Assembly: GCA_022788185.1 (NCBI GenBank)
Contig: JALEVV010000052.1
Coordinates: 1-43,670, forward strand
DNA length: 43,670 nucleotides
Direction: 5' to 3'
Source of the DNA: Spirochaetales bacterium
GTDB lineage: Bacteria; Spirochaetota; Spirochaetia; Sphaerochaetales; Sphaerochaetaceae
A program made the position numbers and the translations under genes. Position 1 is the first letter of the stretch; the number at the start of each line of letters is the position of its first letter. Below, piece by piece: positions 26,841 to 36,273 of this stretch. The notes under the pieces are model-generated. The model was not told the DNA's origin, did no database searches, and saw nothing but the letters and a program-made list of their open reading frames with translations.

Positions 26841-26868
26841 AGGTCCTGCAAGGCGCAGGACCTTTTTC
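26841..26868 (+). terminator. Terminator of the antiporter gene
   Basis: AGGTCCTGC (26841-26849) pairs perfectly with GCAGGACCT (26855-26863) across a 5-nt loop, followed by four more Ts. This isolates the tuf promoter from upstream transcription. Confidence 0.9.
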
Positions 26869-26900
26869 ATGCCAATTTTTCGCTAATTTAACTTCCCTGA

Positions 26901-26958
26901 ATAAAAAGAAATAAAAAAGAAAAAGCGTGTTGACAAAGATTGGGGAAAGTAATATATT
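26901..26958 (+). promoter_or_regulatory. Strong tuf promoter with A-tract UP element
   Basis: TTGACA (26930-26935), 17-nt spacer, TATATT (26953-26958). The bases just upstream (26901-26925) are nearly pure A-tracts broken by single G or T, as in an UP element that binds the alpha C-terminal domain. This is the best promoter in the window and probably drives tuf and much of the ribosomal cluster. Transcription would start near 26965. Confidence 0.85.
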
Positions 26959-26964
26959 GCTTAA

Positions 26965-27222
26965 AGTGTCCGCACTACGGGCTAAACCGTTGTGCGAATT
27001 TGAGAGCCAAACCGACTGCGCAGTCGCGGCAGTGACAACGGTGGTTCCGGAAGCAGGTTTTTGATAACATAAACGAATGTCGGCCGTGACATGATTCGCA
27101 GTCGACCTCTGGATCCCCTGATGTTCGCCTCGATAATGCGATCAGTTTGTAACTCTGAAATCAGTAAAGGCTTGGGCCTTTATGACAATATTTTGATTTT
27201 GTGACATTAAGTCACAAGGAGG
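26965..27222 (+). promoter_or_regulatory. Long structured tuf leader with alternative pairings
   Basis: About 260 nt separate the predicted start of transcription from tuf, with no convincing gene inside. Stem A pairs 26971-26980 with 26987-26996 (10 positions, one T-T mismatch). Stem B pairs 26986-26993 with 27035-27042 (8 perfect bp) and uses the same bases, so A and B exclude each other. A palindromic hairpin lies at 27013-27026, a TAAAGGC/GCCTTTA hairpin at 27165-27182 followed by T-rich sequence, and TTGTGAC/GTCACAA at 27199-27217, whose last two bases enter the AAGGAGG ribosome binding site. I do not recognise it as a known riboswitch class. Control of elongation-factor synthesis is the obvious hypothesis. 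Confidence 0.55.
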
Positions 27223-27227
27223 AACTG

Positions 27228-28418
27228 ATGGCAAAGGAAAAATTCGAGAGAACCAAGCCACACGTAAACGTAGGTACTATTGGTCACGTTGACCATGGTA
27301 AGACCACACTCACAGCTGCTATCACATCACACTGTGCTAGACTCTTCGGTGATAAGGCTCTTGCTTACGATGCAATCGATAACGCACCGGAAGAAAAAGC
27401 TAGAGGTATCACCATCAACACAAGACACGTTGAGTACCAGTCAAAGAACCGCCACTATGCACACGTTGACTGCCCGGGCCACGCTGACTATGTCAAGAAC
27501 ATGATCACCGGTGCTGCTCAGATGGATGGTGCTATCATCGTAGTTGCCGCAACTGACGGTGCAATGGCTCAGACAAAGGAGCACATCCTCCTCGCAAGAC
27601 AGGTTGGTGTACCCTGTATCATCGTTTTCATCAACAAGTGCGATCAGGTTGACGATCCTGAACTCATCGACCTCGTTGAGGAAGAGATGAGAGACCTCCT
27701 CACAGAGTATGGCTTCGACGGCGCTAACTGCCCTGTCATCAGAGGATCCGCTTACCAGGCAATGACAAACCCCGATGATCCCGCAGCTACAAAGTGCATC
27801 GACGAGCTCCTCGACGCTATGGATTCCTACATCCCGCTTCCTGAGAGAGCAGTTGACAAGCCCTTCCTCATGCCTATCGAAGATATCTTCTCAATCTCCG
27901 GTCGTGGTACAGTTGTTACAGGAAGAGTCGAGGCTGGTGTCATCCACGTCAACGATCCCGTTTCAATTGTCGGTATCAAGGAGACCAAGGACTCTGTCGT
28001 TACAGGTGTTGAGATGTTCAACAAGCTCCTCGACGAAGGTCAGGCCGGTGATAACATCGGTGCTCTCCTCAGAGGTGTTGACAAGAAGGAAGTTGTCCGC
28101 GGACAGGTTCTCGCTAAGCCAAAGTCAATCACACCGCACTCAAAGTTCACAGGTGCTGTATACGTACTGAGCAAGGAAGAGGGTGGCAGACACTCCCCAT
28201 TCTTCTCCGGTTACAGACCTCAGTTCTACTTCAGAACAACCGATATCACAGGTACAGTCACTCTTCCTGCAGGTAAGGAAATGGTCATGCCTGGCGACCA
28301 CACAGAGATCAACGTTGAGCTGATCCACAAGGTTGCTATGGATAAGGGTCTCCGCTTCGCTATCCGTGAAGGCGGCAGAACAGTCGCTTCCGGCCAGGTC
28401 ACAGACATTCAGGACTGA
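27228..28418 (+). CDS. tuf: Elongation factor Tu
   Basis: EF-Tu delivers aminoacyl-tRNA to the ribosome. The 396-aa protein has P-loop GHVDHGKT at residues 19-26, switch [23 protein letters not shown], and the guanine motif NKCDQVDD. Domain II and III landmarks include [13 protein letters not shown] and the C-terminal [12 protein letters not shown]. The ATG at 27228 has AGGAGG 5 nt upstream; an in-frame GTG at 27201 lies within the leader hairpin and is rejected. It leads the S10-spc-alpha cluster, with no fusA beside it. Confidence 0.98.
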   Translation: MAKEKFERTKPHVNVGTIGHVDHGKTTLTAAITSHCARLFGDKALAYDAIDNAPEEKARGITINTRHVEYQSKNRHYAHVDCPGHADYVKNMITGAAQMDGAIIVVAATDGAMAQTKEHILLARQVGVPCIIVFINKCDQVDDPELIDLVEEEMRDLLTEYGFDGANCPVIRGSAYQAMTNPDDPAATKCIDELLDAMDSYIPLPERAVDKPFLMPIEDIFSISGRGTVVTGRVEAGVIHVNDPVSIVGIKETKDSVVTGVEMFNKLLDEGQAGDNIGALLRGVDKKEVVRGQVLAKPKSITPHSKFTGAVYVLSKEEGGRHSPFFSGYRPQFYFRTTDITGTVTLPAGKEMVMPGDHTEINVELIHKVAMDKGLRFAIREGGRTVASGQVTDIQD

Positions 28419-28432
28419 TTGCGTGATCACGT

Positions 28433-28458
28433 CTGTCAGGGTCTCAGGACCCTGACAG
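28433..28458 (+). promoter_or_regulatory. Perfect 11-bp hairpin between tuf and rpsJ
   Basis: CTGTCAGGGTC (28433-28443) pairs without mismatch with GACCCTGACAG (28448-28458) across TCAG. Five Ts occur only at 28466-28470, seven bases after the stem, so it is a weak terminator at best. It could set the ratio of EF-Tu to ribosomal protein mRNA by attenuation or by RNA processing and 3'-end protection. Confidence 0.65.
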
Positions 28459-28485
28459 GATTAGATTTTTGGAGATTTTTAGAAA

Positions 28486-28794
28486 ATGGCTAATGAAAGA
28501 ATTCGTGTAAAACTGAGAGGCTTTGATGTTGAACTCGTTGAGCAGAGCTCAAAGGCTATCGTTTCAACAGTAGTGAAAGCCGGTGCGAAGGTTTCCGGTC
28601 CTGTGCCTCTTCCGACACGTATCAATAAGTATACTGTCTTGAGATCACCTCATGTAAATAAGAAGGCTCGCGAACAGTTCGAGATGAGAACACACAAGAG
28701 ATTGATTGACATTTTGGAGCCTACACCTAAGGTAGTAGAAGCCCTTATGAAACTCGAACTCCCTGCTGGTGTGGACGTTGAAATTAAACAGTGA
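28486..28794 (+). CDS. rpsJ: 30S ribosomal protein S10 (uS10)
   Basis: uS10 is part of the 30S head and also the NusE transcription factor. The 102-aa product has [61 protein letters not shown] and the C-terminal [11 protein letters not shown], all standard. GGAG lies 11 nt before the ATG, which is long. It is the first ribosomal protein gene after tuf and is separated from it by a strong hairpin. Confidence 0.98.
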   Translation: MANERIRVKLRGFDVELVEQSSKAIVSTVVKAGAKVSGPVPLPTRINKYTVLRSPHVNKKAREQFEMRTHKRLIDILEPTPKVVEALMKLELPAGVDVEIKQ

Positions 28795-28810
28795 GAAGTT
28801 GAGGTAAGAG

Positions 28811-29431
28811 ATGTTAGGGCTTATCGGCAAAAAAATAGGAATGACACAGGTATTTGACGCTAAGGGCGTTCTGACTCCTGTGACAGTTATAAAGATAGAG
28901 GACAATGTCGTTGTCGCGAACAGGACTGAAGAGAAGAATGGTTACTCAGCAGCAGTCCTCGCAACAGGCGACATGAAGAAGGAACGCGCTACAAAGCCGT
29001 ATGCAGGACAGTTCGCTGATGTCTGCGATCCCAAGAAGACCGTCATGGAAATGAGGGATTTCGAGAGCGAAGTCAAGGTCGGTGATGTACTCGGCGTGGA
29101 TATGTTCAAGGATATCGCATTCGTTGATGTGACCGGTACCTCAAAAGGTAAGGGTTATCAGGGCGGTATGAAGCGCTATGGTTTCGGCGGCGGACGTGCA
29201 ACTCACGGTTCAAAGTTCCACAGAGACCTCGGCGGTACGGCAATGTCCTCAACACCTGCCCGCACCTTTAAGGGCCACAGAATGGCAGGTCACATGGGTA
29301 ATGAGAAGACCACCGTCCAGAATCTCAGGGTGGTCGCGGTAGACAGTGAGATGCAGGTACTCATGGTCAAGGGTGCAATTCCCGGACCTACTCAGAGCAC
29401 TGTCATCGTCAGAAAAGCGATTAAGAAGTAG
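28811..29431 (+). CDS. rplC: 50S ribosomal protein L3 (uL3)
   Basis: uL3 is an early assembly protein close to the peptidyl transferase centre. The 206-aa protein has [16 protein letters not shown] and the extended loop with [59 protein letters not shown] precedes the ATG. Its TAG stop overlaps the first of two possible rplD starts. Confidence 0.98.
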   Translation: MLGLIGKKIGMTQVFDAKGVLTPVTVIKIEDNVVVANRTEEKNGYSAAVLATGDMKKERATKPYAGQFADVCDPKKTVMEMRDFESEVKVGDVLGVDMFKDIAFVDVTGTSKGKGYQGGMKRYGFGGGRATHGSKFHRDLGGTAMSSTPARTFKGHRMAGHMGNEKTTVQNLRVVAVDSEMQVLMVKGAIPGPTQSTVIVRKAIKK

Positions 29432-29442
29432 TGGGGCGACAT

Positions 29443-30072
29443 ATGGAAGCAAAAGTTTATTCAACTTCAGCTAAAGAGATCCGCACATGCGAACTCAACG
29501 AAGAGGTCTTCGCAAGAGAAGTCTCCGACGGTGCGATCTACTACGCTGTAAACAACGAACTCGCTAACCGTCGTGTTGGCACTGCATGCACAAAGACACG
29601 TGCTGAAGTAAACTACAGCAATACAAAGCCTTTCAAGCAGAAGGGTACAGGTAGCGCCCGCCGCGGTGACAAGAAGTCACCTGTCATGGTCGGTGGTGGC
29701 ACGATCTTCGGACCGAAGCCGCGTGATTACTCCTACACGATGCCCAAGAAGGTCAAGCGCCTTGCTTACAAGAGCCTCCTGAGCCTCGGCGTCCAGGAAA
29801 ACCGCCTTGTTGTCGTTGAGGATTTCACCAGCGAGAACGGAAAGACAAAGGATCTTGCTCAGATCATGAAAGCGTTTGATACGGAAAACCAGAGAACGGT
29901 CATCATCATGAAGGATGACGATGCGATGCTCCGCCGCTCTGCAAGGAACATCCCTTACCTTCATGTTCTTGCATACGACAAGCTTTCCGCAAAAGAACTT
30001 CTTTACGGAAGGAAGATTCTCGTTCTTGAGAGTGCGGCTGTGGAACTCGGTAAGTTCTATGGTGAGAGATAA
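29443..30072 (+). CDS. rplD: 50S ribosomal protein L4 (uL4)
   Basis: uL4 lines the exit tunnel, and in E. coli represses the S10 operon. The product has the tunnel loop with TRAEVNYSNTKPFKQKGTGSARRGDKKSPVMVGGGTIFGPKPRDYSY and the C-terminal SAKELLYGRKILVLESA. I use the ATG at 29443 (209 aa), which is preceded by GGGG; a GTG at 29431 overlapping the rplC stop would add four residues. No typical S10 leader of the E. coli kind was recognised. Confidence 0.96.
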   Translation: MEAKVYSTSAKEIRTCELNEEVFAREVSDGAIYYAVNNELANRRVGTACTKTRAEVNYSNTKPFKQKGTGSARRGDKKSPVMVGGGTIFGPKPRDYSYTMPKKVKRLAYKSLLSLGVQENRLVVVEDFTSENGKTKDLAQIMKAFDTENQRTVIIMKDDDAMLRRSARNIPYLHVLAYDKLSAKELLYGRKILVLESAAVELGKFYGER

Positions 30073-30083
30073 GGGTTAGTAAG

Positions 30084-30386
30084 ATGAGAGCAGATCAGGT
30101 AATCATTGAACCAATTGTGAGCGAGAAGTCAACCATCGCTCGTGAGAATGTTTGCAAGAAATACACATTCCGCGTCGATCCTCAGGCTAACAAGTTTGAG
30201 ATCATGGCTGCGGTCAAGGAGATCTTTAAGGTCGAAGTGGAATCCTGCAATGTTATGAACATGAAAGGTAAGCCCAAGTATTCAAGAGGTAAGGGCGGTT
30301 ACATCAAGGGAACCACATCCTCATGGAAGAAGGCTATCGTTACTTTGGCCAAGGGTCAGTCCATTTCGGCCATCGAAGGCGTATAA
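30084..30386 (+). CDS. rplW: 50S ribosomal protein L23 (uL23)
   Basis: uL23 lies at the tunnel exit and docks trigger factor and SRP. The 100-aa protein has IEPIVSEKSTIARENVCKKYTFRVDPQANKFEIMAAVKEIFKVEVESCNVMNMKGKPK and a basic end. It is of normal length and lies 11 nt after rplD. Confidence 0.97.
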   Translation: MRADQVIIEPIVSEKSTIARENVCKKYTFRVDPQANKFEIMAAVKEIFKVEVESCNVMNMKGKPKYSRGKGGYIKGTTSSWKKAIVTLAKGQSISAIEGV

Positions 30387-30401
30387 GGGGAGAGAGTTAA
30401 A

Positions 30402-31226
30402 ATGGCTTTAAAATCATATAAACCCAATACTCCGGGCCTTCGCCAGAAGACCGTTCTGGTGAACAGCGAGATCACTGCTGTCAAGCCGGAGAAGTCTCTC
30501 ACAACCAGCCTTAACAAGACTGCTGGACGTGATACTTTCGGTCGCATCAGCGTAAGACGCAGAGGCGGCGGTCACAAGAGAGCTTATCGTATCATCGACT
30601 TTAAGCGCAGCAAGACTGGCGTACCCGGTGTCGTCAAGACTATCGAATACGATCCGAACAGAAGCGTTAACATCGCTCTCGTGTTCTATGCTGACGGTGA
30701 GAAGAGATACATCATCGCTCCGAAGGGAATCAAGGTTGGTACAACCGTTGTCGCAGGACCCAACGCTCCTCTGACAGTCGGTAATGCACTTCCCCTGAAG
30801 AATATCCCCCTCGGTCTCATCGTGCACAACGTTGAGCTCACACTCGGCCGCGGCGGTCAGCTCGTCAGATCCGCAGGTGTAGGTGCAACAGTCGTTGCAA
30901 AAGAAGGTGACTATGTCACACTCCGCCTTCCCTCAGGTGAAATGAGAATGGTCTTCGGTGAGTGTATGGCAACAATCGGTGAGCTCGGTAACGAGGATCA
31001 CATGAACGTTTCCCTCGGTAAAGCCGGTGCATCACGCCACCTTGGCAGAAGACCTAAGGTCCGCGGTGTCGTCATGAACCCGATCGATCACCCGCATGGT
31101 GGTGGTGAAGGTAAGACTGCTGCCGGACGCCATCCTGTCACTCCGTGGGGCAAGCCGACCAAGGGTGCGAAGACTCGTTCTAAGAAGAACCCTTCAAACG
31201 CATTCATCGTTAAGAAGCGCAAGTAG
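30402..31226 (+). CDS. rplB: 50S ribosomal protein L2 (uL2)
   Basis: uL2 supports subunit association and the peptidyl transferase centre. The 274-aa protein is full length, beginning [18 protein letters not shown], with [18 protein letters not shown], a [18 protein letters not shown] core, and the conserved loop [35 protein letters not shown] containing the essential His of HPHGGGEG. It is followed by rpsS after 12 nt. Confidence 0.98.
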   Translation: MALKSYKPNTPGLRQKTVLVNSEITAVKPEKSLTTSLNKTAGRDTFGRISVRRRGGGHKRAYRIIDFKRSKTGVPGVVKTIEYDPNRSVNIALVFYADGEKRYIIAPKGIKVGTTVVAGPNAPLTVGNALPLKNIPLGLIVHNVELTLGRGGQLVRSAGVGATVVAKEGDYVTLRLPSGEMRMVFGECMATIGELGNEDHMNVSLGKAGASRHLGRRPKVRGVVMNPIDHPHGGGEGKTAAGRHPVTPWGKPTKGAKTRSKKNPSNAFIVKKRK

Positions 31227-31238
31227 TAGGAGAAGCAA

Positions 31239-31511
31239 ATGGCAAGGTCAATTAAGAAAGGCCCTTTTGTTGACGACAGTCTTCTGAAAAGGGTAGAAGC
31301 ATCTAATAAAGCTGGTCAGAAGCAGATGATCAAGACTTACTCAAGAAGCAGTGTGATCATCCCGGACATGGTCGGTTTTACCATCTCTGTTTACAACGGT
31401 AAGACCTGGATCCCAGTGTTCGTCACAGAAAACCTCGTAGGTCACAAGCTCGGTGAGTTCGCTCCTACACGTATCTTCCGTGGCCATGCATCTGACAAGA
31501 AGGGTAAATAA
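31239..31511 (+). CDS. rpsS: 30S ribosomal protein S19 (uS19)
   Basis: uS19 sits in the 30S head and contacts the A-site finger. The 90-aa product has [49 protein letters not shown] and [20 protein letters not shown], all standard for the family. AGGAG is 8 nt upstream of the ATG. Confidence 0.98.
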   Translation: MARSIKKGPFVDDSLLKRVEASNKAGQKQMIKTYSRSSVIIPDMVGFTISVYNGKTWIPVFVTENLVGHKLGEFAPTRIFRGHASDKKGK

Positions 31512-31520
31512 TAGGTAAGA

Positions 31521-31886
31521 ATGATGGAAACTAAGAAAGGTTATCAAGCAATTGCTAAGTTTTTACTGGTTTCACCTTCAAAGGTCCGCCCTGTCGCTAA
31601 CCTGGTTAGAGGCAAGGCTTACCCCGAAGCAGTGGCCATTCTTGAAGCAATGCCCCAGAAAGGCGCACGCCTTATTCTGAAAGTTCTCAAGTCCGCAGGT
31701 GCAAATGCTCTGAACAGCAACAGAAAACTCGATGAGGATTCACTCTATGTCGCTGCTCTCATGGTTGATGACGGTCCCCGCCTCAAGAGAGTGTGGGCTC
31801 GCTCCCACGGAAAACGTGACATCCTCTTAAAGAGAATGTCTCATATTACCGTTGTTGTCGACGAGAAAGTTAAGGAAGGTAAGTAA
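31521..31886 (+). CDS. rplV: 50S ribosomal protein L22 (uL22)
   Basis: uL22 extends a beta-hairpin into the exit tunnel. The 121-aa product has [50 protein letters not shown] and the hairpin region [33 protein letters not shown]. Two adjacent ATGs (31521, 31524) are possible. Its TAA stop overlaps the ATG of rpsC by one base (TAATG), so the two are coupled. Confidence 0.97.
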   Translation: MMETKKGYQAIAKFLLVSPSKVRPVANLVRGKAYPEAVAILEAMPQKGARLILKVLKSAGANALNSNRKLDEDSLYVAALMVDDGPRLKRVWARSHGKRDILLKRMSHITVVVDEKVKEGK

Positions 31887-32587
31887 TGGGACAGAAAGTT
31901 AATCCGATCGGACTCAGGCTCGGTGTCAACAAGACATGGAAGTCAAAGTGGTATGTCGATCCCAGGGAATATGCGGATACCCTCCACGAGGATCTCGTCC
32001 TCAGAAAGGCTCTGCTCGCTTGTCCTGAGGTCCAGGGTGCGGATATCGCAGATGTTGAGATCGTCCGCAAGCCGCAGCGCATCACACTGAACATCGCAAC
32101 CGCCCGCCCCGGCATCATCATCGGTGCAAAGGGTGCCAACGTTGAGAAGCTCAGCGAGTCACTGCAGAAGCTCACTGACAAGAAGGTTCAGATCAAGATC
32201 AAGGAGATCAAGAAGCCTGAAGTCGACGCTCAGCTCATCGCTCTCTCAGTCGCCAAGCAGCTCGAGAACAGAGGTGCTTTCCGCCGCGTAATGAAGAACA
32301 GCGTCTCACGCGCCATCACTGGCGGTGCTCAGGGTATCAAGATTAAGTGCTCAGGCCGTCTCGGCGGTGCCGAAATCGCAAGATCAGAGTGGATGAAGGA
32401 AGGAAGAGTACCTCTTCACACTCTCCGCTCAGACATCGATTACGGCTTTGCCACCGCGAACACTTCCTTTGGTGCAATCGGTGTCAAGGTCTGGGTCTTC
32501 AACGGTGAGATCTATGATCATGCATCTACAGAAGAGGATGCAGGCGGTGTTCTCAAGAAGAAGACCGATGATGCTTCAAGGAGTTAG
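31886..32587 (+). CDS. rpsC: 30S ribosomal protein S3 (uS3)
   Basis: uS3 helps form the mRNA entry channel. The 233-aa protein begins [22 protein letters not shown] and has a KH domain with [14 protein letters not shown]. The C-terminal domain contains [28 protein letters not shown]. Its length is typical, and its start overlaps the rplV stop. Confidence 0.98.
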   Translation: MGQKVNPIGLRLGVNKTWKSKWYVDPREYADTLHEDLVLRKALLACPEVQGADIADVEIVRKPQRITLNIATARPGIIIGAKGANVEKLSESLQKLTDKKVQIKIKEIKKPEVDAQLIALSVAKQLENRGAFRRVMKNSVSRAITGGAQGIKIKCSGRLGGAEIARSEWMKEGRVPLHTLRSDIDYGFATANTSFGAIGVKVWVFNGEIYDHASTEEDAGGVLKKKTDDASRS

Positions 32588-32589
32588 TC

Positions 32590-33006
32590 ATGCTTAGTCC
32601 AAAGAGAATTAAATACAGAAAGAAGCAGCGCGGTACACGCGATGCAGTAGCTCACAGAGGCAACACTCTGGCATTTGGTGAATTCGGTCTCATGGCTACA
32701 GAGCCCCTCTGGATCACAAACCGCCAGATTGAGGCTGCCCGTGTCGCCATGACTCGTCACGTAAAGCGTGGCGGTAAGGTCTGGATCCGTATCTTCCCCG
32801 ACATGCCCTACACAAAGAAGCCTGCTGAAACAAGACAGGGTAACGGTAAGGGCGCTCCGGAAGGATGGGTTGCAGTCGTAAAGACCGGCGCAATCATGTT
32901 CGAGATGGGCGGCGTTGATGAGACTCTCGCAAGGGAAGCTCTCGAGCTCGCAGCATCCAAACTTCCGATCAAGACGAAGTTCGTCTCCAGGGCAGCACAG
33001 GAGTGA
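32590..33006 (+). CDS. rplP: 50S ribosomal protein L16 (uL16)
   Basis: uL16 organises the A site and binds tRNA elbows. The 138-aa product begins [39 protein letters not shown] and contains the essential [42 protein letters not shown]. Only 2 nt separate it from rpsC; its ribosome binding site (AAGGAG) lies inside the end of rpsC. Confidence 0.98.
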   Translation: MLSPKRIKYRKKQRGTRDAVAHRGNTLAFGEFGLMATEPLWITNRQIEAARVAMTRHVKRGGKVWIRIFPDMPYTKKPAETRQGNGKGAPEGWVAVVKTGAIMFEMGGVDETLAREALELAASKLPIKTKFVSRAAQE

Positions 33007-33019
33007 GGAGTAAAGCAAA

Positions 33020-33226
33020 ATGAAAAAGAACATCAAGAAAATGACTTACGCCGAGCTTACTGCGGAGCGTGACAAGCTCAGAAAGGAGCACCTCGACCTC
33101 AGAATGCAGAAGGTTCTCGGTCATCTCGACAACCCTCTCGCACTCAGGACAGTCAAGAGGGATATCGCCCGCCTGAACACTCTGATTCACGCACAAGACA
33201 TTGGCATTGCCAAGGCATCCAAGTAG
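33020..33226 (+). CDS. rpmC: 50S ribosomal protein L29 (uL29)
   Basis: uL29 lies beside uL23 at the tunnel exit. The 68-aa product has the two-helix hairpin sequence [51 protein letters not shown], typical of the family. GTGAGGAG precedes the ATG. Confidence 0.96.
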   Translation: MKKNIKKMTYAELTAERDKLRKEHLDLRMQKVLGHLDNPLALRTVKRDIARLNTLIHAQDIGIAKASK

Positions 33227-33237
33227 AGAGGCTAGAA

Positions 33238-33489
33238 ATGGAAGCTAGAAAGAAATCTTTTAACGGTATTGTAGTGAGCGACAAGATGGACAAGACCATC
33301 GTTGTTGAGGTTACCAATAGAACCCTTCATCCTCTCTACAAGAAGTACGTTAACAGTACTAAGAAGATCAAGGCTCATGACGAGAAGAATGATGCTCATG
33401 TCGGTGACACTGTAACAGTCGTTGAGTGCCGCCACCTCAGCAAGGACAAGTGCTGGAGACTTGAGAAGATCGTCGAGAGAGCTCGCTAA
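33238..33489 (+). CDS. rpsQ: 30S ribosomal protein S17 (uS17)
   Basis: uS17 is an early-binding OB-fold protein of the 30S body. The 83-aa product has [66 protein letters not shown], which is canonical. AGAGAGGC is a modest ribosome binding site. It lies 11 nt after rpmC. Confidence 0.97.
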   Translation: MEARKKSFNGIVVSDKMDKTIVVEVTNRTLHPLYKKYVNSTKKIKAHDEKNDAHVGDTVTVVECRHLSKDKCWRLEKIVERAR

Positions 33490-33500
33490 GGAGAACTGTT

Positions 33501-33866
33501 ATGGTACAGATGCAGACTTATTTGAACGTAGCGGACAACAGCGGTGCAAAGCGCGTGCAGTGCATCAAGGTCCTCGGCGGCAGCCATAGATATGTTGCTT
33601 CAGTCGGCGACATCATCGTGGTCGCTGTCAAGGATGCCCTCCCGAACGGTGCCATCAAGAAGGGTGACGTTCTGAAGGCCGTTATCGTCCGTACTAAGAA
33701 GGAATACCGCAGACCTGACGGTACCTATATCAGGTTCGATGACAACGCATGCGTTATCATCGATGCCAACAATAACCCACGCGGTAAGCGTATCTTTGGC
33801 CCGGTAGCACGTGAGCTCCGTGACGGCTACATGAAGATCGTTTCACTCGCACCGGAAGTGTTGTAG
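33501..33866 (+). CDS. rplN: 50S ribosomal protein L14 (uL14)
   Basis: uL14 forms an intersubunit bridge. The 121-aa product begins [31 protein letters not shown] and ends [23 protein letters not shown], both family hallmarks. AAGGAG is 8 nt before the ATG. It is the first gene of the spc-type section and is directly continuous with rpsQ. Confidence 0.98.
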   Translation: MVQMQTYLNVADNSGAKRVQCIKVLGGSHRYVASVGDIIVVAVKDALPNGAIKKGDVLKAVIVRTKKEYRRPDGTYIRFDDNACVIIDANNNPRGKRIFGPVARELRDGYMKIVSLAPEVL

Positions 33867-33877
33867 GAGAAAAACAC

Positions 33878-34177
33878 ATGAGACTAAAGAAAAACGACAC
33901 AGTCAAGATTATTGCAGGTAAGGACAAAGGCAAAATCGGTAAGATTGTGAAGATCAACCCCGAAACAGAAAGGGTTATCGTCCAGGGTGCTAACATGGTC
34001 ACAAAGACCATCAAGAAGAAGAACCCGCAGGATAAGGGCGGTATCATGGTTGTTGAAGCTCCGATCCACGTTTCAAATGTTGCCATTGTAAGCAAGGACA
34101 AGACATCAAGGATCGGATACAAGCTCGAGAACGGAAAGAAAGTCCGTTATGCAAAGAAGACAGGAGAGGTGCTCTAA
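33878..34177 (+). CDS. rplX: 50S ribosomal protein L24 (uL24)
   Basis: uL24 is an assembly-initiating 50S protein with a KOW motif. The 99-aa product has [46 protein letters not shown] and a standard C-terminus. rplE begins one base after its stop, implying coupled translation. Confidence 0.97.
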   Translation: MRLKKNDTVKIIAGKDKGKIGKIVKINPETERVIVQGANMVTKTIKKKNPQDKGGIMVVEAPIHVSNVAIVSKDKTSRIGYKLENGKKVRYAKKTGEVL

Positions 34178-34178
34178 A

Positions 34179-34733
34179 ATGGCAGAAAAGTTTATCCCTA
34201 ATTTCAAGGTTAAATACTCTGAGACAGTTGCACCTGAGCTGATGAAGGAGTTCGGTTACTCCTCAGTCATGCAGATTCCTGCAATCGAGAAAATCACAGT
34301 ATCTGTCGGCGTCGGTGAAGCGACGACCAACAAGAAGCTCCTGGACGCAGCTGTCAAGGAACTCGAGCAGATCACAGGTCAGCACGTTGTGAAGACCAGG
34401 GCACGCAAGTCCATCGCTAACTTCAAGGTCAGGGAAGGACAGGAAATCGGTGCCATGGTTACACTCAGAGGCGACAACATGTGGTACTTCCTCGAGAGAC
34501 TCATCAGCATCGCGCTCCCTCGTGTCAAGGACTTTAAAGGTGTCAATCCCAATGCCTTCGACGGTCACGGAAACTACTCTCTCGGTATCACCGAGCAGAT
34601 CATCTTCCCTGAGATTGACTTCGATAAGATCGAAAGGGTTAGCGGCCTGAACGTTGCAATCGTCACTACTGCTAACACGGACGAGGAAGCATTTGCCCTG
34701 CTGAAGAAGCTCGGCATGCCGTTTGCTAAATAA
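34179..34733 (+). CDS. rplE: 50S ribosomal protein L5 (uL5)
   Basis: uL5 binds 5S rRNA in the central protuberance. The 184-aa protein has the family motifs [63 protein letters not shown] and [22 protein letters not shown]. The ATG at 34179 is used; an in-frame upstream start inside rplX would add ten residues that do not belong to the family. CAGGAGAGG lies inside the end of rplX. Confidence 0.97.
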   Translation: MAEKFIPNFKVKYSETVAPELMKEFGYSSVMQIPAIEKITVSVGVGEATTNKKLLDAAVKELEQITGQHVVKTRARKSIANFKVREGQEIGAMVTLRGDNMWYFLERLISIALPRVKDFKGVNPNAFDGHGNYSLGITEQIIFPEIDFDKIERVSGLNVAIVTTANTDEEAFALLKKLGMPFAK

Positions 34734-34745
34734 GGAGCTTTTTCA

Positions 34746-34931
34746 ATGGCAAAGAAGTCTTTAATCGTTAAATGTAACAAGGACCCGAAGTTCTCAACGC
34801 GTTCTTACAACCGCTGCAGAATCTGCGGACGTCCCCGTGGATATATGCGCAAGTTTGATATGTGCAGGGTCTGCTTCCGCAAACTTGCAAGCGAAGGCCA
34901 GATCCCTGGCGTTACCAAATCTAGCTGGTAG
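34746..34931 (+). CDS. rpsZ: 30S ribosomal protein S14, zinc-binding type (uS14)
   Basis: uS14 is a small 30S head protein. This 61-aa short form has two CxxC pairs ([21 protein letters not shown]) that bind zinc, plus the C-terminal [11 protein letters not shown]. The N-terminal extension of the zinc-free E. coli form is absent. It lies between rplE and rpsH as usual. Confidence 0.97.
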   Translation: MAKKSLIVKCNKDPKFSTRSYNRCRICGRPRGYMRKFDMCRVCFRKLASEGQIPGVTKSSW

Positions 34932-34941
34932 GAGTAGAGAT

Positions 34942-35340
34942 ATGGCAGTAAGTGATCCAATTGCTGATATGCTGACTAAGATCAGAAATGCTAGTCTGGC
35001 AAAGCACGAGAAAGTAGATATTTCAACTAGCAAGATGAAGCTTCAGATCATCAAGATCATGAAGAACGAAGGCTTCATCAAGAACTTCAAGAAGGTGACC
35101 AAGGATAACATGTCCGTTATCAGGGTTTACCTCAAGTACGATGATGCTCAGGCACCGGTCATTCACGGTCTCGAGCGTATCTCCACACCGGGTCGCCGTG
35201 TTTACAGCGGTTACAAGGATATGCCCCGTGTCTATAACGGTCACGGTGTTGTGGTAGTCTCATCTTCAACCGGCGTCATCACCGGCAAGAAGGCCACTGA
35301 GAACAAAGTCGGCGGCGAACTGATCTGCACGATCTGGTAA
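34942..35340 (+). CDS. rpsH: 30S ribosomal protein S8 (uS8)
   Basis: uS8 binds central-domain 16S rRNA, and in E. coli represses the spc operon. The 132-aa protein begins [26 protein letters not shown] and ends [17 protein letters not shown]. The ATG at 34942, with GGAG upstream, is chosen over an in-frame start at 34837 that lies inside rpsZ. Confidence 0.97.
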   Translation: MAVSDPIADMLTKIRNASLAKHEKVDISTSKMKLQIIKIMKNEGFIKNFKKVTKDNMSVIRVYLKYDDAQAPVIHGLERISTPGRRVYSGYKDMPRVYNGHGVVVVSSSTGVITGKKATENKVGGELICTIW

Positions 35341-35351
35341 GGGAGGAAGAA

Positions 35352-35891
35352 ATGTCACGTATCGGTAAATTACCCGTTGCAATCCCTGCCGGAGTAAAGG
35401 TCAGCGTAACTGACAGCCTCATTACCGTTGAAGGTCCCAAGGGAACCCTCACTCAGGCCACTCGCCCTGAAGTTACGGTCGAAGTCAAAGACAACGAAGT
35501 CTTCGTAACACGCCATGACGACGAAATGGCAAGCAGAAGCTGCCATGGCCTTTATCGCCAGCTGATCCACAACATGATCGTAGGCGTAAGCCAGGGCTAC
35601 ACAAAGGTCCTCGTCATCAACGGTGTCGGTTACAGAGCCGAGCTTAAGGATAACGTCCTCACACTGGCTCTCGGTTACTCCACGATCATCGACTACATCA
35701 TTCCGGAAGGCATCTCCGCCAAGGTTGACGGAACCAAGGTTGCCATCACCGGTATCGATAAGGCCAAGGTCGGTCAGGTCTGCGCCGAGATCCGTTCTCT
35801 CAGAGGTCCTGAACCCTATAAGGGCAAGGGCATCAAGTATGAGACCGAGAACATCCGCCGCAAGGTCGGTAAGTCCGGTGGTAAGAAATAA
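35352..35891 (+). CDS. rplF: 50S ribosomal protein L6 (uL6)
   Basis: uL6 lies near the sarcin-ricin loop. The 179-aa protein has two similar halves: [33 protein letters not shown] in the first and [33 protein letters not shown] at the end, the standard C-terminus. GGGAGG lies 7 nt before the ATG. Confidence 0.98.
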   Translation: MSRIGKLPVAIPAGVKVSVTDSLITVEGPKGTLTQATRPEVTVEVKDNEVFVTRHDDEMASRSCHGLYRQLIHNMIVGVSQGYTKVLVINGVGYRAELKDNVLTLALGYSTIIDYIIPEGISAKVDGTKVAITGIDKAKVGQVCAEIRSLRGPEPYKGKGIKYETENIRRKVGKSGGKK

Positions 35892-35903
35892 GGGGTAGGT
35901 TAA

Positions 35904-36263
35904 ATGAACAGAATTGTCGATAAGAATCGCAAATTAGCAAAGCGTAAGGCACATATCAGAAAGAGAATCTCCGGTACTCCGGAGCGTCCCCGCATGACTG
36001 TGTTCAGAAGCAACCTCCACATGTATGTTCAGGTCATCGATGATGTCGCCGGAAAGACTCTTGTTTCCGCATCAACCGTTGAAGCTGACCTCAAGGGGCT
36101 TAAGAACAACGTCGCCGATGCCGCTAAGCTCGGTGAGGCAGTCGGTAAGAGGCTTCTCGAGAAGAACATCGACACAGTGGTATTCGATCGTAACGGTTAC
36201 ATCTACCACGGTATCGTTAAGGCCATTGCAGACGGTGCACGCGCTGCAGGCGTAAAGTTCTAA
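35904..36263 (+). CDS. rplR: 50S ribosomal protein L18 (uL18)
   Basis: uL18 binds 5S rRNA together with uL5. The 119-aa product has [46 protein letters not shown] and ends [26 protein letters not shown]. It is of typical length and lies 12 nt after rplF. Confidence 0.98.
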   Translation: MNRIVDKNRKLAKRKAHIRKRISGTPERPRMTVFRSNLHMYVQVIDDVAGKTLVSASTVEADLKGLKNNVADAAKLGEAVGKRLLEKNIDTVVFDRNGYIYHGIVKAIADGARAAGVKF

Positions 36264-36273
36264 GGAGTTTGAT

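Noticed and set aside
27013-27026. Palindrome CGACTGCGCAGTCG as a protein-binding operator
   Set aside because: It lies well inside the transcribed leader, so an RNA hairpin is the simpler reading.
26971-27060. Known riboswitch, SRP RNA or tmRNA in the tuf leader
   Set aside because: I looked for the B12 box, the SRP GGAAG loop context and tmRNA ends; short resemblances such as CCGGAAGCAGG are not enough to assign any of these.
27201-27227. Upstream GTG start for EF-Tu
   Set aside because: It lies in the leader hairpin, lacks a ribosome binding site, and adds residues not found in EF-Tu; AGGAGG directs initiation at 27228.
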